Positions 23,886-32,447 are shown, numbered from the stretch's first letter. The stretch: DNA of 64,000 nucleotides from an uncultured Prevotellaceae bacterium (GCA_902778535.1 CACYYG010000019.1:1-64000); one strand, 5' to 3'. Numbers and translations: made by a program. The notes: generated from the sequence alone by a model not told the origin.

Positions 23886-24185
23886 TCAGCCTCTCGGCAG
23901 AGAGAGGTAGCTTTTCAGGGCCTCGACGTAATCTTCAAAGGCTTTCAGTCCTGCAGGCGTGATGCGGCAGATGGTGCAGGGCTTCTTGCCCTTGAAGGTC
24001 TTCTCCACTTCAATGTAGCCCGCTGCCGACAGCTTGTCTATCTGCACGCTCAGGTTGCCCGCCGTGGCCCCCGTCTGCTCCTTGATGTAGGGGAACTCGG
24101 CCTCTTCCGAGCTGACAAGCAGCGACATCACGGCCAGTCGCAGCTCGGAGTGCAGCAATGGATCTAATGGCTGGAACATGGGCAC
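23886..24185 (-). CDS. Winged-helix transcriptional regulator (HTH_34-like)
   Basis: A 99-residue DNA-binding protein. It matches the small winged-helix regulators of the MarR/ArsR-like HTH_34 type: LHSELRLAVMSLLVSSEEAE, a recognition region GATAGNLSVQIDKLSAAGYI, and a wing followed by TPAGLKAFEDYVEALKSYL. No ligand domain is present. It starts five bases after the end of the gene for a membrane protein on the same strand; such pairs are common in Bacteroidota, the regulator controlling the pair. Confidence 0.88.
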   Translation of the reverse strand: MPMFQPLDPLLHSELRLAVMSLLVSSEEAEFPYIKEQTGATAGNLSVQIDKLSAAGYIEVEKTFKGKKPCTICRITPAGLKAFEDYVEALKSYLSLPRG

Positions 24186-24190
24186 ACCTC

Positions 24191-24805
24191 CTATTCTTTG
24201 TTCTGCAAATAAACCACAAGCCCGGGAATGATGAGGGCCACGACGGCCACACCGGCCATCACATACAGCTGCTCGGCTCCACTGAACTGCAAAGCCAGGA
24301 AGAAACCGCCAATGCTGGCAACGATGCCGCAGATGCGTATGACCGTGCTCTTCAGGACGAATCCCGTGATGATGGTGGCCATTCCGAAGCAGAGCGAGAT
24401 GACACTTGCCATGTTAAAGCCGTGCCCCAACAGCTCCATCGGCAGCCATCCTATGCCCACGAAGCAGACAATGCCGCCCAGTGTGCAGCACACAATGCCG
24501 AAGGTCTCCCAAATATGTTCAATGGTCTTGCTGACAAAGCTGGGAGGCGTAGGAATCTTGCGCTTCTCCATGATACGGCTTTCCATTAAGCCTACAGGCC
24601 ATAAAAGCAGCCAGAGGACATTCCAGATGGGACCGCCGTGATGAATCCACAGATAGACGATGATAAACGAGAAGACTACCACCACGCTGCCCCACATGAT
24701 CAGCGGGAGCGCCAGGTTCTTGGTAATTGTGCGCTGGCTGCGCTCTATTGACTCGCGAATGATTTCCAGACTGCGCTCGGCAGTCATATTGCAATTCTCT
24801 TCCAT
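24191..24805 (-). CDS. Integral membrane protein paired with winged-helix regulator
   Basis: I start this protein at the ATG at 24805 (204 residues, MEENCNMTAERSLEII); ATGs at 24841 and 24856 are alternatives. A soluble N-terminal helix (SLEIIRESIERSQRTITKN) is followed by about six membrane segments, the first at LALPLIMWGSVVVVFSFIIV. A conserved family name is not apparent. Its gene runs straight into the regulator gene, which points to a two-gene operon. Transport or envelope-stress sensing is possible but not shown by the sequence. Confidence 0.8.
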   Translation of the reverse strand: MEENCNMTAERSLEIIRESIERSQRTITKNLALPLIMWGSVVVVFSFIIVYLWIHHGGPIWNVLWLLLWPVGLMESRIMEKRKIPTPPSFVSKTIEHIWETFGIVCCTLGGIVCFVGIGWLPMELLGHGFNMASVISLCFGMATIITGFVLKSTVIRICGIVASIGGFFLALQFSGAEQLYVMAGVAVVALIIPGLVVYLQNKE

Positions 24806-25109
24806 TGTTACATTTTCTTTTAAATGGTTGCACATTTGGCTCATCAGCATCTCCACTAAGACGCTATTCGCCTTTTTGTTTGTTCTCCGGCCTCGTCTGT
24901 GCTCCTGCAGAAAGCACAGCTTTGGCCTATTGTGTTCGAATCACGTCGCAAAGGTAAAGAAGTTTATAATATAAACCAAATTATTTTTTAGAAAAATCTA
25001 TTCTGTTTTATTTTATTAACATTTGGCGTGTTCCATTTCAGGCTTGCAACAATTTATTTAGTAATTGTAAAAAAATAACTTGGGACAGTAGCATATGATG
25101 ATAGAATTT

Positions 25110-25201
25110 CAGACCCCACCCCTGCCCCTCCCCTTGAGGGGCGGGGAGTGCCTCACGGGGTCCCTTCCGCGAATGACGGCGCAGCCACTCCCTGGGGTCT
25201 G
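25110..25201. repeat. 92-bp palindromic GC-rich element (intergenic copy)
   Basis: Terminal inverted repeats cagacccca (25110-25118) and tggggtctg (25193-25201) enclose a nested pair gggagtg/cactccc and a ccccttgagggg hairpin. The surrounding gap (24806-25375) is otherwise AT-rich with no gene. Partial copies of the same sequence occur in frame inside the gene at 31233. Confidence 0.8.
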
Positions 25202-25340
25202 TATCTTAATCATACCAAGTTATAATTTAATGATTACTTAAAGGACATGATTTTGCATGTTTTTGCCGAATTTTATATTATGTAATAGGTAATATTAGAA
25301 AAAAACAGAATATCTATGTTTTAATTCGAGAAAACTTTTG

Positions 25341-25348
25341 TATCTTTG
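25341..25348 (+). promoter_or_regulatory. -7 element of the RelE-type toxin-antitoxin operon
   Basis: TAtcTTTG lies 27 bases upstream of the ATG at 25376, which supports starting the antitoxin there rather than at 25346, inside this element. Confidence 0.6.
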
Positions 25349-25375
25349 TGGCGTATTTATAAATCAGATGACGTT

Positions 25376-25600
25376 ATGACTGCAATTACAATCAACATCC
25401 CCAATCATGAGGTCAGCTTCTTCAAGAAGATGATTGCGAAGATGGGCTGGACGTACAGTGAGGCCGACGTGGTGCGCTCGGCTGCCACGCCCAAGGAGCG
25501 GGCACTCGCCAAGGTTGACCATGCTTTCGGGCAGTTGCGCCAGATGAAAGACGGCCAGCTCCAAGGTGTCAATGCGGAGGATCTGCTCAATGAACTGTAA
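25376..25600 (+). CDS. Type II antitoxin of a RelE/YafQ-like pair
   Basis: A 74-residue small protein beginning MTAITINIPNHEVSFFKKMI. The opening beta strand followed by amphipathic helices is like RelB/ribbon-helix-helix antitoxins, and the C-terminal half (ALAKVDHAFGQLRQMKDGQL) would wrap the toxin. The gene overlaps the toxin start by 11 bases, indicating coupled translation. Identification rests mainly on its partner and size. Confidence 0.75.
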   Translation: MTAITINIPNHEVSFFKKMIAKMGWTYSEADVVRSAATPKERALAKVDHAFGQLRQMKDGQLQGVNAEDLLNEL

Positions 25601-25931
25601 GATTGACACCACGCCCGACTTCGCCCGCGACCTGAAGCAGTTGGCGAAGCGCTATCCCTCGATGAAGGACGACTACCGCGACTTCCTCGATGCCTTACGC
25701 AAGTCACCGCTCATGGGCGAACCATTGGGTAAGCATCTACGCAAGGTGCGCTTTCCCATCGCATCGAAAGCCAAGGGCAAGAGCGGTGGTGCGAGGGTCA
25801 TCACCCACACTGTGCTTATCGAAAGCAACGGTGCCGACATTACACTTGTCACCATCTACGATAAGTCCGACCAAGCCAGCATTCCCAATCGCGAGTTACG
25901 TAAGCTGATGAAGAAGAACGGACTTGAATAA
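25590..25931 (+). CDS. RelE/YafQ-type mRNA interferase toxin
   Basis: A 113-residue toxin; I choose the ATG at 25590 (MNCKIDTTPDFARDLKQLAK) over the in-frame ATG at 25566. The N-terminal strand followed by FARDLKQLAKRYPSMKDDYRDF and the central GKHLRKVRFPIASKAKGKSGG with HTVLIESNGADITLVTIYDK match the RelE/ParE fold, with the Lys/Arg-rich core and Tyr near the end of strand 4 typical of ribosome-dependent RNases. The antitoxin is immediately upstream. Confidence 0.85.
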   Translation: MNCKIDTTPDFARDLKQLAKRYPSMKDDYRDFLDALRKSPLMGEPLGKHLRKVRFPIASKAKGKSGGARVITHTVLIESNGADITLVTIYDKSDQASIPNRELRKLMKKNGLE

Positions 25932-25989
25932 CCGTGGTCGGCTCAACACGGCTTTGCTGAATTTACTAATGCGCTCAGAATAACTCTTC

Positions 25990-27066
25990 TTAATTCTTCT
26001 TCTCCAGTTTTTTGGCACCGAGCATTAGCAGGTCGTAGATGTACTGGGTCTTGTCGCTGTCGAAGTAGTGCTGGGCCAAATCCACCAGCCGGCGGGCGCT
26101 GATTTCGCGCTCATCGTCATCGAGCTGGTCGGCGTTCTTGCAGAGGTCGAGGATGATGCCGGCGGCCACCACCTGATCCTCGGCAGATTCCGTTTTGATG
26201 CGGTCCATCATCTTCTGCGTCATCAGGCCGAAGAAGCGGTGCCAGTCGCTATTGCTCAGATGCTTGATATTGTTCATGGCCTCAATCATCCAGCTTTTCA
26301 TGTCGCCGTTTACAGGGATGTCACTGGGAGACAAGCGCTTTGGCAGTTCCCTCCTGAACGCCTGGCCAAAAACATTGTAGGGCAGCGAATCGACAAATAT
26401 GGTGTCGGCGCGCAATTCCTCTATGCGATTCTTCCATGCGTTGGGCATTTCCACTGCCCCTCCGGGAATGTTGAAACCTTTGCGTGGCCACTTCACCGAG
26501 CCAAAATAGCTGACGGTCTGCTTGTCATCGGGCTTGCGGCCATAGACGTAGACGAGTTGTGCTTTGTAGACATCGGGATCAGCGGTGGCAGTCCACTCGG
26601 CAGCATAGCAGGTGCGGTAGCCGCGATGTTTCTTGTCGTCGAAGTTGGCAATGACGTAGCTGCTGTTCCCCATGCCGCCGACGAGCACGGGTTCGGCGTC
26701 CTCCCTCCACACGCTCCACTTCTTGCGCTGACCCAGCATCTGGGCGGCTATCGGGTCGATGTCCGGCCTTTCGCCAGCGGTCTCAATCTCAATGAACGCG
26801 GAGTTCCTGCTCTCACTATCGAAAGCCTTCTTCAGCTTGTCGAAGACGCTGCCGTAGTAGTTCTTCTTCACTAAGATGGTGACGATGCTGCTCTCGCAGG
26901 TGATGCCGAGTGTGTCCACGCTCCTCGACGTGTTCTGTTCACTTGTCTTGATGACGCCGTCGTATTGCTCGATGTCGGCGAAAGCTTCTTTGATTTTCTT
27001 CTGTGCCGAAGCCGTAGGAGCAATGGCCAGCAGGGCGACGGCGATGATGATGGCTGTTGTTTTCAT
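25990..27066 (-). CDS. Hypothetical exported protein
   Basis: A 358-residue protein with a clear signal peptide (MKTTAIIIAVALLAIAPTASA). The mature part is mixed alpha/beta, with SSIVTILVKKNYYGSVFDKLKK near the start and a helical C-terminal third (DRIKTESAEDQVVAAGIILD). I do not recognise the family. It is the last gene of an apparent four-gene operon (VWA lipoprotein, ECF sigma factor, anti-sigma factor, this gene; 14 bases from the anti-sigma stop), so it is likely a periplasmic member of that signalling system. Confidence 0.8.
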   Translation of the reverse strand: MKTTAIIIAVALLAIAPTASAQKKIKEAFADIEQYDGVIKTSEQNTSRSVDTLGITCESSIVTILVKKNYYGSVFDKLKKAFDSESRNSAFIEIETAGERPDIDPIAAQMLGQRKKWSVWREDAEPVLVGGMGNSSYVIANFDDKKHRGYRTCYAAEWTATADPDVYKAQLVYVYGRKPDDKQTVSYFGSVKWPRKGFNIPGGAVEMPNAWKNRIEELRADTIFVDSLPYNVFGQAFRRELPKRLSPSDIPVNGDMKSWMIEAMNNIKHLSNSDWHRFFGLMTQKMMDRIKTESAEDQVVAAGIILDLCKNADQLDDDEREISARRLVDLAQHYFDSDKTQYIYDLLMLGAKKLEKKN

Positions 27067-27080
27067 TGTCGTATGTGTTT

Positions 27081-27800
27081 TTATATGTTGATGATTCTCT
27101 TGGTTTCCACCACTTCGTAGGCGCCATTCTCATCGCTGACGAGGATGACGTTGGCGGGTCGCGGCACGGCGTTGAACGTGGCCTCGATGACGGTGTTGCG
27201 CACTTCCTGCTCCTCGCGCCGTATGGTCTGCTCGCACTCGCTCAGCATCTGCAGGGCCAGCACCACGTTCTCCTCACGCTGCCAGATGCCCGAGCCGAGC
27301 GTGTCGGCAGTAGCGTCCTGACGGGAGTTCTGTGCAATGGCTTCTGAAGCCGGCACTTTCTTCTTCGGCCTGGCCGCTTTTCTCCCTTCAAGGGTAGGGG
27401 GCTGGGGATGTATTTCTTCCTCAAGGGGTAGGGGCTTTGAAGTTTCAGGCTCCACCTGAAGGGACGGGAGTGGCTGCGAATGGTTTTCGGCTATCGCCGG
27501 CATGTCTTCCGGCTTTTGGTGCATCAGCTCCGTCGTTACGCCTATGCCTATTATAATAAGGAGGCAGGCTGCCGCAGCCACCCATCGCCATGCTTTTCTC
27601 TTGCTTCCGTGTAAATCCGTGTTCGTCTGTTGCGAATATAAATCCGTGTTCGTCCGTTGCAAATATAAATCCGTGTTCGTCCGTTGCAGGCGGTCGAATT
27701 CTGCCGTCTCGTCCTCGTTGAGCCAGGCGTCGAGGTCGTAGTCGCGCTTGGGCATCCGGGCCAGCAACTCATCCAGTTTTCTCTCTGTATCTGTTTTCAT
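27081..27800 (-). CDS. Single-pass anti-sigma-like membrane protein
   Basis: A 239-residue protein with a cytoplasmic N-terminal part of about 70 residues, one membrane segment (WVAAAACLLIIIGIGVTTEL) and a periplasmic C-terminal domain. It overlaps the upstream ECF sigma gene by four bases, so it is very probably its anti-sigma factor. The cytoplasmic part carries a three-fold nine-residue repeat with QRTNTDLY, encoded by a 27-base tandem repeat. The periplasmic linker holds PLPLEEEIHPQPPTLEGRKA, encoded by the GC-rich palindromic repeat family. Both inserts are in frame and are probably recent additions. Confidence 0.8.
   Translation of the reverse strand: MKTDTERKLDELLARMPKRDYDLDAWLNEDETAEFDRLQRTNTDLYLQRTNTDLYSQQTNTDLHGSKRKAWRWVAAAACLLIIIGIGVTTELMHQKPEDMPAIAENHSQPLPSLQVEPETSKPLPLEEEIHPQPPTLEGRKAARPKKKVPASEAIAQNSRQDATADTLGSGIWQREENVVLALQMLSECEQTIRREEQEVRNTVIEATFNAVPRPANVILVSDENGAYEVVETKRIINI
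27613..27693 (-). repeat. 27-bp tandem repeat, three units, in coding sequence
   Basis: Units start at 27613, 27640 and 27667 and share aaatccgtgttcgtc plus a variable end. The 27-base period equals nine codons, so changes in copy number keep the frame of the anti-sigma gene. Confidence 0.85.
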
Positions 27801-28294
27801 AGAATTCCTCCTTTCTTCAGTTGTTCTACTATCTTGTGGCGTGCCTTACTCACCACAGTGCTGACAGACCTCGGCTGCAATCCCGTAGCTGCGGCTATCT
27901 GTGCCACGTCCATGCCCAACTCATGACGCATACGAAACAGGCGTTGCTCTATTGGCGAGAGTGTGGCAATGGCCTGCTGCAGAAGTCTTACGTTGTCGTC
28001 CTCGGCCATGGGTTGCGACTCTTCTGTCAGCACGAAGCCCATGCGCTCCACCGTCAACAATCCATGTCGCTGCCGGTGGCGCCACTCGCTCACGCAAACG
28101 TTCTTGGTCATTTTGATGAGCAAGGCCTCGGCGTGACTGATGTCGCTCACCCGCTCACGCAGCAGCCACAACCTGAGCAGTGCCTCCTGCACTGCATCGG
28201 CCGCCTGCTCCCCGTCCTGAAAAAACGACAGCCCCAGTTGCATCAACCGGGGCCGCATTCTGTGGGCTATCTCTTCGTACTCTTGAGTGGTCAT
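27797..28294 (-). CDS. ECF RNA polymerase sigma factor
   Basis: A 165-residue sigma-70 family protein started at the ATG at 28294 (MTTQEYEEIAHRMRPRLMQL). Region 2 is seen in GEQAADAVQEALLRLWLLRE and region 4 in LSPIEQRLFRMRHELGMDVA and ATGLQPRSVSTVVSKARHKI. It overlaps the anti-sigma gene by four bases and lies 90 bases downstream of the VWA lipoprotein gene on the same strand. It should direct RNA polymerase to a small envelope or signalling regulon. Confidence 0.92.
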   Translation of the reverse strand: MTTQEYEEIAHRMRPRLMQLGLSFFQDGEQAADAVQEALLRLWLLRERVSDISHAEALLIKMTKNVCVSEWRHRQRHGLLTVERMGFVLTEESQPMAEDDNVRLLQQAIATLSPIEQRLFRMRHELGMDVAQIAAATGLQPRSVSTVVSKARHKIVEQLKKGGIL

Positions 28295-28384
28295 GCTGTC
28301 TATATAACGCAATGCCCATGCTCCTGTTAATGGTCTGCCCACATATTTTAATTTTGTTTAACAAAAAGAGGAAGGCATCTGCGA

Positions 28385-29905
28385 TTATTGCGGTTGCTCA
28401 TTCTTCTTGTCCATCAGCTTGAGCAGTTCGGCGCGATAGCCGTTGGGGTCGAAGCTGAGGCCTTGCTTGACAAGCGACTTCGCCATTTCGATGGTGGCAT
28501 CGCCCTTGTAGGGAGAGTCGCGCAGAATCATGCCGAAGGCTGCTACGCCGGCAGCGAAGTAGAAGTCGTCTGGGCGTCCGTACTTGTTGAAGGGCATGTC
28601 GGCAGTCAGCGTCGCTTTCAGGGGAATGGAGGGGCCGTCGAGCGACTTCTTGTAGCGGAAATCGAAAGTGACGAGGTTCTTATTGGAGACTGTCAAATCA
28701 TTGAAAGTATCCCAACAATCCTTTTTTAGCACTATCTCATAGAGGGCCGTGATGGTCTGTCCGGCGCCAATCTCACCGGCATCTTTCTTGTCGTTCTCAA
28801 AGTCGGCGTTGCTCATCACGCGGTTTTCGTAGCCGATGAGACGGTATTCGCTGACGTAGTCGGGGTTGAAACTGACCTGGCACTTGGCATCGTTGGCCAC
28901 ACTGACAAACTGGCTGCGCTCGTGCACGAAGACCTTCATCATCTCGTTCTCGCAGTCGATGTAGTGGTAGGTGCCGTTGCCGGCATTGCTGACCTTCTCC
29001 ATCATGGCGTCGTTGAGATTTCCCGTGCCAAAGCCCAGACAGGTCATATAGATACCTTTGCGGGCATAGCTCTCCACAATCTCTACCAATGCATCGGTGC
29101 TGGTGACGCCTACGTTGAAGTCGCCGTCGGTGCCCATGATGACGCGGTTGTTGCACTTCGGGTCGTAGTTGGTCAGCGCCTCTTCGTAGGCCATCTTCAG
29201 CGCCTCGCCGCCAGCTGTGCTTCCACTGGCATTCAGCTTGCTGATGGCTTTTTTGATTTTATCGGCCTCACTGACGGGCGTTGACTCCAGCAGCTTCTTG
29301 ACGGTGCCTGAGTAGGTGATGAGCGAGATGCGGTCGTCGGGGTTCAGCTGGTAGAGCAGCTCGGTCAGCCCTTTCTTCAGCAGGTCGAGCTTGTCGCTGC
29401 TGTTCATCGAGCCCGACACATCGACGAGGAACACGAAGTTGGCGCGCGGCATCTCGTCGGCTGTCAGCTCCTTGCCCTTGATGCCCAGCTGCAGCAGGTG
29501 GTGGCCGGTGTTCCAGGGACAATCGCCTACCTCGGCTCCAATGGACACATGGTCGTCGCCCTTCGGAGCAGTATAGTTGAAGGTGAAGTAGTTGAGGAAC
29601 TCCTCGATGCGTACGCTGGAAGGATTGATGTTGTAGCCATAAGTCAGATAGCGGCGCATGATGGCATACGAGGCGCCGTCGGCATCGACAGAGAAGGTGG
29701 AGACGGGCTCGTCTGTGGTCTTCACGAAGGGATTGTCGGTGAAATCGTCGAACTTGTCGCCGCCTGCTTCTGGAATAGTGCTCATCATATCACAAAACGA
29801 GTATAAAGCCATCATCCCGTTAGCATCATCACTGTAGTCTTTCGTGCATCCTATGGCCAGCAGGCTCATCGCTGCCAGACCAATGCCTAAATAATTCTTT
29901 TTCAT
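28385..29905 (-). CDS. VWA-domain lipoprotein (YfbK-like)
   Basis: A 506-residue lipoprotein started at 29905, with signal ending LAIGC (Cys20); an ATG at 29914 is also possible. An N-terminal von Willebrand-associated region (EPVSTFSVDADGASYAIMRR, SVRIEEFLNYFTFNY) precedes the VWA domain with the metal-ion-dependent adhesion site DVSGSMNS (D162, S164, S166) and MGTDGDFNVG. A C-terminal DUF3520-like domain (DDFYFAAGVAAFGMILRDS) closes the protein. This matches the YfbK group. It heads an operon with an ECF sigma/anti-sigma pair and probably acts in protein interaction at the envelope. Confidence 0.9.
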   Translation of the reverse strand: MKKNYLGIGLAAMSLLAIGCTKDYSDDANGMMALYSFCDMMSTIPEAGGDKFDDFTDNPFVKTTDEPVSTFSVDADGASYAIMRRYLTYGYNINPSSVRIEEFLNYFTFNYTAPKGDDHVSIGAEVGDCPWNTGHHLLQLGIKGKELTADEMPRANFVFLVDVSGSMNSSDKLDLLKKGLTELLYQLNPDDRISLITYSGTVKKLLESTPVSEADKIKKAISKLNASGSTAGGEALKMAYEEALTNYDPKCNNRVIMGTDGDFNVGVTSTDALVEIVESYARKGIYMTCLGFGTGNLNDAMMEKVSNAGNGTYHYIDCENEMMKVFVHERSQFVSVANDAKCQVSFNPDYVSEYRLIGYENRVMSNADFENDKKDAGEIGAGQTITALYEIVLKKDCWDTFNDLTVSNKNLVTFDFRYKKSLDGPSIPLKATLTADMPFNKYGRPDDFYFAAGVAAFGMILRDSPYKGDATIEMAKSLVKQGLSFDPNGYRAELLKLMDKKNEQPQ

Positions 29906-30065
29906 CGTCTTCATTTGTTTTGAGATTGTAATTTCTGTCATGGAAACGATGAAGCTGAGGAAATCCTGCACGGATGCCGCTTAAAAATTGTTAATGAAGA
30001 AAAAAGCAGTCGCGGAGTGCAAGATTTTGCCTTTTCTCCGTTATATAATAAAAATGAGAAGAAAG

Positions 30066-30683
30066 ATGAATAAGACAATGAGATTGGGATTGACGGCACT
30101 GCTGGCATGGGGTTTCCTGACAGCGTGCTCCGACTTTGAAAGTGACGAGACCGCCGAAGCAATGAATGCGCTTTCATCTCAATATGCCGTCTATGACGGG
30201 GAGTGGACGATAAACAAACAAGTGGTAGACACGGCGCGACTGGAGGTGACAAACGTGCTCAAGGTCAGGCTGCCGGAAAAGTATCTGGGCACCTTCTGTT
30301 TCGGGGACGAATACACCGGCGGTGACAATACCTTAAGTATAGGTGAATACAAAGGGCTGCCGATATCGATACCATATCGGTACGAAGGTTATTCTGCGAA
30401 TGCATTGTTCAGCACCATCGCATCGACGGAAAAAAGCTTTGACGGGGTAATGCTCTTCAACAATGTTTCCTTCACAGTTGCCATCGACGGCGTTGACCAT
30501 CGTGTAGACCTGCTCTCCGGCGAGCCGGGAAATGCCGTCTACAGGAACGACAACGATCAGTGGACGATTGGATTAACCGTCACCTCTTTCTACGTTACGA
30601 ATCTGGAGACCCGTGAGGAGCAGGCACGCACACTCAATACACCCATCGTCCTCTATTACAACACGAAGAACCGGATCAGATAA
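30066..30683 (+). CDS. Hypothetical lipoprotein (DUF4840-like size)
   Basis: A 205-residue lipoprotein; the ATG at 30066 gives the signal MNKTMRLGLTALLAWGFLTAC (Cys21). ATGs at 30054 and 29988 are further upstream in frame. The mature protein is beta-rich (YAVYDGEWTINKQVVDTARL, DGVMLFNNVSFTVAIDGVD). The fold resembles small Bacteroidales lipoproteins of unknown function; I do not claim a family. It is eight bases upstream of an ECF sigma gene and may be its signal-related partner. Confidence 0.78.
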   Translation: MNKTMRLGLTALLAWGFLTACSDFESDETAEAMNALSSQYAVYDGEWTINKQVVDTARLEVTNVLKVRLPEKYLGTFCFGDEYTGGDNTLSIGEYKGLPISIPYRYEGYSANALFSTIASTEKSFDGVMLFNNVSFTVAIDGVDHRVDLLSGEPGNAVYRNDNDQWTIGLTVTSFYVTNLETREEQARTLNTPIVLYYNTKNRIR

Positions 30684-30690
30684 CAGGAGC

Positions 30691-31236
30691 GTGGAGACAG
30701 AACGGCAACTCTTGGAGGCGATTCACAGCGGCGATAGGGCAGCGTTACGCAGGCTCTACGACCGCTATTCAGGCTATGCTATGGCCGTCGGACTGAGGTA
30801 TATTCCTAATCGCGAAGAAGTGCGCGATGTCCTGCAAGACAGTTTCGTCAAAATACTGAGCTCCATCCATAAGTTCAACTATCGGGGCGAAGGCTCGCTG
30901 AAATCGTGGGTGAGCAGAATCGTCAGCAACCGCTCCATCGACTACCTGCACGAACACCAGCGCTTCAAGCTGGTTGACAACATGCCTGAAGGACCCGACG
31001 AGCCTGAAGAACCTGATGTGGGACGAGTGCCGCCCGACGTGCTGATGGAGATGATAGGACGACTGCCGGATAACTATCGAACGGTGCTCAACCTCTTTGT
31101 CTACGAACAGCGGCCACACCGCGAGATTGCCCAACTATTAGGCGTCAAGGAAAGCACATCCTCCTCCATGTTTTTCAGAGCCAGAAAGATGCTGGCCAAG
31201 ATGATGAAAGAATACCTTAACAAGCAAGCTATATGA
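30691..31236 (+). CDS. ECF RNA polymerase sigma factor
   Basis: A 181-residue sigma factor. The start is taken as GTG at 30691, giving METERQLLEAIHSGDRAALR, the usual N-terminus; the upstream open frame has no family match and covers the lipoprotein 3' end. Region 2 is YDRYSGYAMAVGLRYIPNRE with DVLQDSFVKILSSIHKF, and region 4 is LPDNYRTVLNLFVYEQRPHR with ELAQ-like EIAQLLGVKESTSSSMFF. It overlaps the next gene by four bases. An aggag sequence lies just before the GTG, which is unusual here. Confidence 0.9.
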   Translation: METERQLLEAIHSGDRAALRRLYDRYSGYAMAVGLRYIPNREEVRDVLQDSFVKILSSIHKFNYRGEGSLKSWVSRIVSNRSIDYLHEHQRFKLVDNMPEGPDEPEEPDVGRVPPDVLMEMIGRLPDNYRTVLNLFVYEQRPHREIAQLLGVKESTSSSMFFRARKMLAKMMKEYLNKQAI

Positions 31237-32447
31237 AACGGGATAAATGGACACAACAACTGCACGACAAGCTGGCGGAGTACGAGACGGCTGCGCCAGA
31301 CGACTTGTGGGCAGACATCGAGGCCCAGCTCGACCAGCAGCCGAAGCCTGTGCCTTCCAGCTCTCGTTTCGTGGCCATGCGCCGATGGGCTGTAGCGGCT
31401 TCAATAGCGTTGCTGATAGCTGCCGGCGGCTATTTGTGGCGGACGACTTCAGAGCAGTCTCAACAAACAGCGCAGACGTTCCCCGACTCTCAAGAAGAGG
31501 GCTCTCTTGCGCAACTCCCCGCCCCTCAAGGGGAGGGGGCAGGGGGGGGGGCTGAAACTTCTCCAGAACGCTCGCAGAAAAATTTATCAGAGGGAATAAT
31601 ACAGACCCCACCCCTAACCCCTCCCCTTGAGGGGCGGGGAGTGGCTGCGCGAGAAGAACCTCAGATGACAGAAGAACCTCAGAATCAAATGACAGAAGAA
31701 CCTCAGCCTCAGATGACAGAGAAACCTCAGCGTCAGTTCGCAGAGTTGCCACGTCGTCAGACTACTGAGCCTTCTGTCGTGAAGGCGAAGCGGCAGGTGA
31801 GCCTTAGCCTCTATGCAATGAACGGCCTTGGCAACCAGAACAGCAGCAACGGTGTGCTGATGGCCGACGCCTTGGCCAAGCAGTATATGGAAACCTATGC
31901 GTACAGCAACGTCGCAGCGACCCGCAGAAGCGAGCCTATCTGGCTGGCCGGCTACGAAGAGCGCCAGCATCACCATCGTCCCATTACCTACGGGCTGACG
32001 CTGAGCTATCCGCTCTCTGACAGGATTTCGCTGACTACAGGCGTAGTTTATACAAAGCTGCAATCGGACTTCACCCAAGTCATGCGCAGCCAACAGATTC
32101 AGCAGGAACAGACACTTCACTATGTCGGCATCCCTCTTAACCTGAACTACAAGCTATGGGCCTATAACCGTTTCAGAACCTATCTTTCAGCAGGCGTCAA
32201 GGCCGACTGGAATGTTGCCACGCATTTAGAGACCGAGGGCGTCAGTCAGCAGTTGGCCAAAGACCGCATGCAGTGGTCGCTCAACGCCAGCCTCGGTCTG
32301 CAGTATGACATTGTGCCACAGCTTGGCTTGTATGTGGAGCCTGGCCTGAACTGGTATCCTGATAATGGCAGCAAGCTGCAGAACTATTTCAAGGACAAAC
32401 CGCTGAGCTGCGGCTTGCAGTTGGGCTTGAGGATGAGTTTTAATTGA
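31233..32447 (+). CDS. Anti-sigma factor fused to outer-membrane barrel (Dma-like)
   Basis: This 404-residue protein has three parts. Residues 1-50 are a cytoplasmic anti-sigma-like region ([20 protein letters not shown]) and residues about 51-69 are a membrane segment ([18 protein letters not shown]). A Pro/Glu/Gln-rich linker of some 110 residues leads to an outer-membrane beta-barrel (porin-like PF13568 type: [20 protein letters not shown] ... LQLGLRMSF, ending in Phe-Asn). This fits the dual-membrane-spanning anti-sigma (Dma) layout described in Bacteroides. The linker carries two in-frame copies of the GC-rich palindromic repeat and short EEPQ-M-T repeats. It overlaps the ECF sigma gene. 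Confidence 0.85.
   Translation: MKRDKWTQQLHDKLAEYETAAPDDLWADIEAQLDQQPKPVPSSSRFVAMRRWAVAASIALLIAAGGYLWRTTSEQSQQTAQTFPDSQEEGSLAQLPAPQGEGAGGGAETSPERSQKNLSEGIIQTPPLTPPLEGRGVAAREEPQMTEEPQNQMTEEPQPQMTEKPQRQFAELPRRQTTEPSVVKAKRQVSLSLYAMNGLGNQNSSNGVLMADALAKQYMETYAYSNVAATRRSEPIWLAGYEERQHHHRPITYGLTLSYPLSDRISLTTGVVYTKLQSDFTQVMRSQQIQQEQTLHYVGIPLNLNYKLWAYNRFRTYLSAGVKADWNVATHLETEGVSQQLAKDRMQWSLNASLGLQYDIVPQLGLYVEPGLNWYPDNGSKLQNYFKDKPLSCGLQLGLRMSFN
31509..31650. repeat. Inverted pair of GC-rich palindromic repeats in coding sequence
   Basis: Left arm 31509-31539 (begins gcgcaactccccgcccctca) and right arm 31618-31650 (begins cccctccccttgaggggcgg) are inverted copies with a three-base difference. The right arm is preceded by cagaccccacccct at 31602, as in the intergenic copy at 25110. 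Both arms are translated in frame ([21 protein letters not shown]). Confidence 0.82.
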
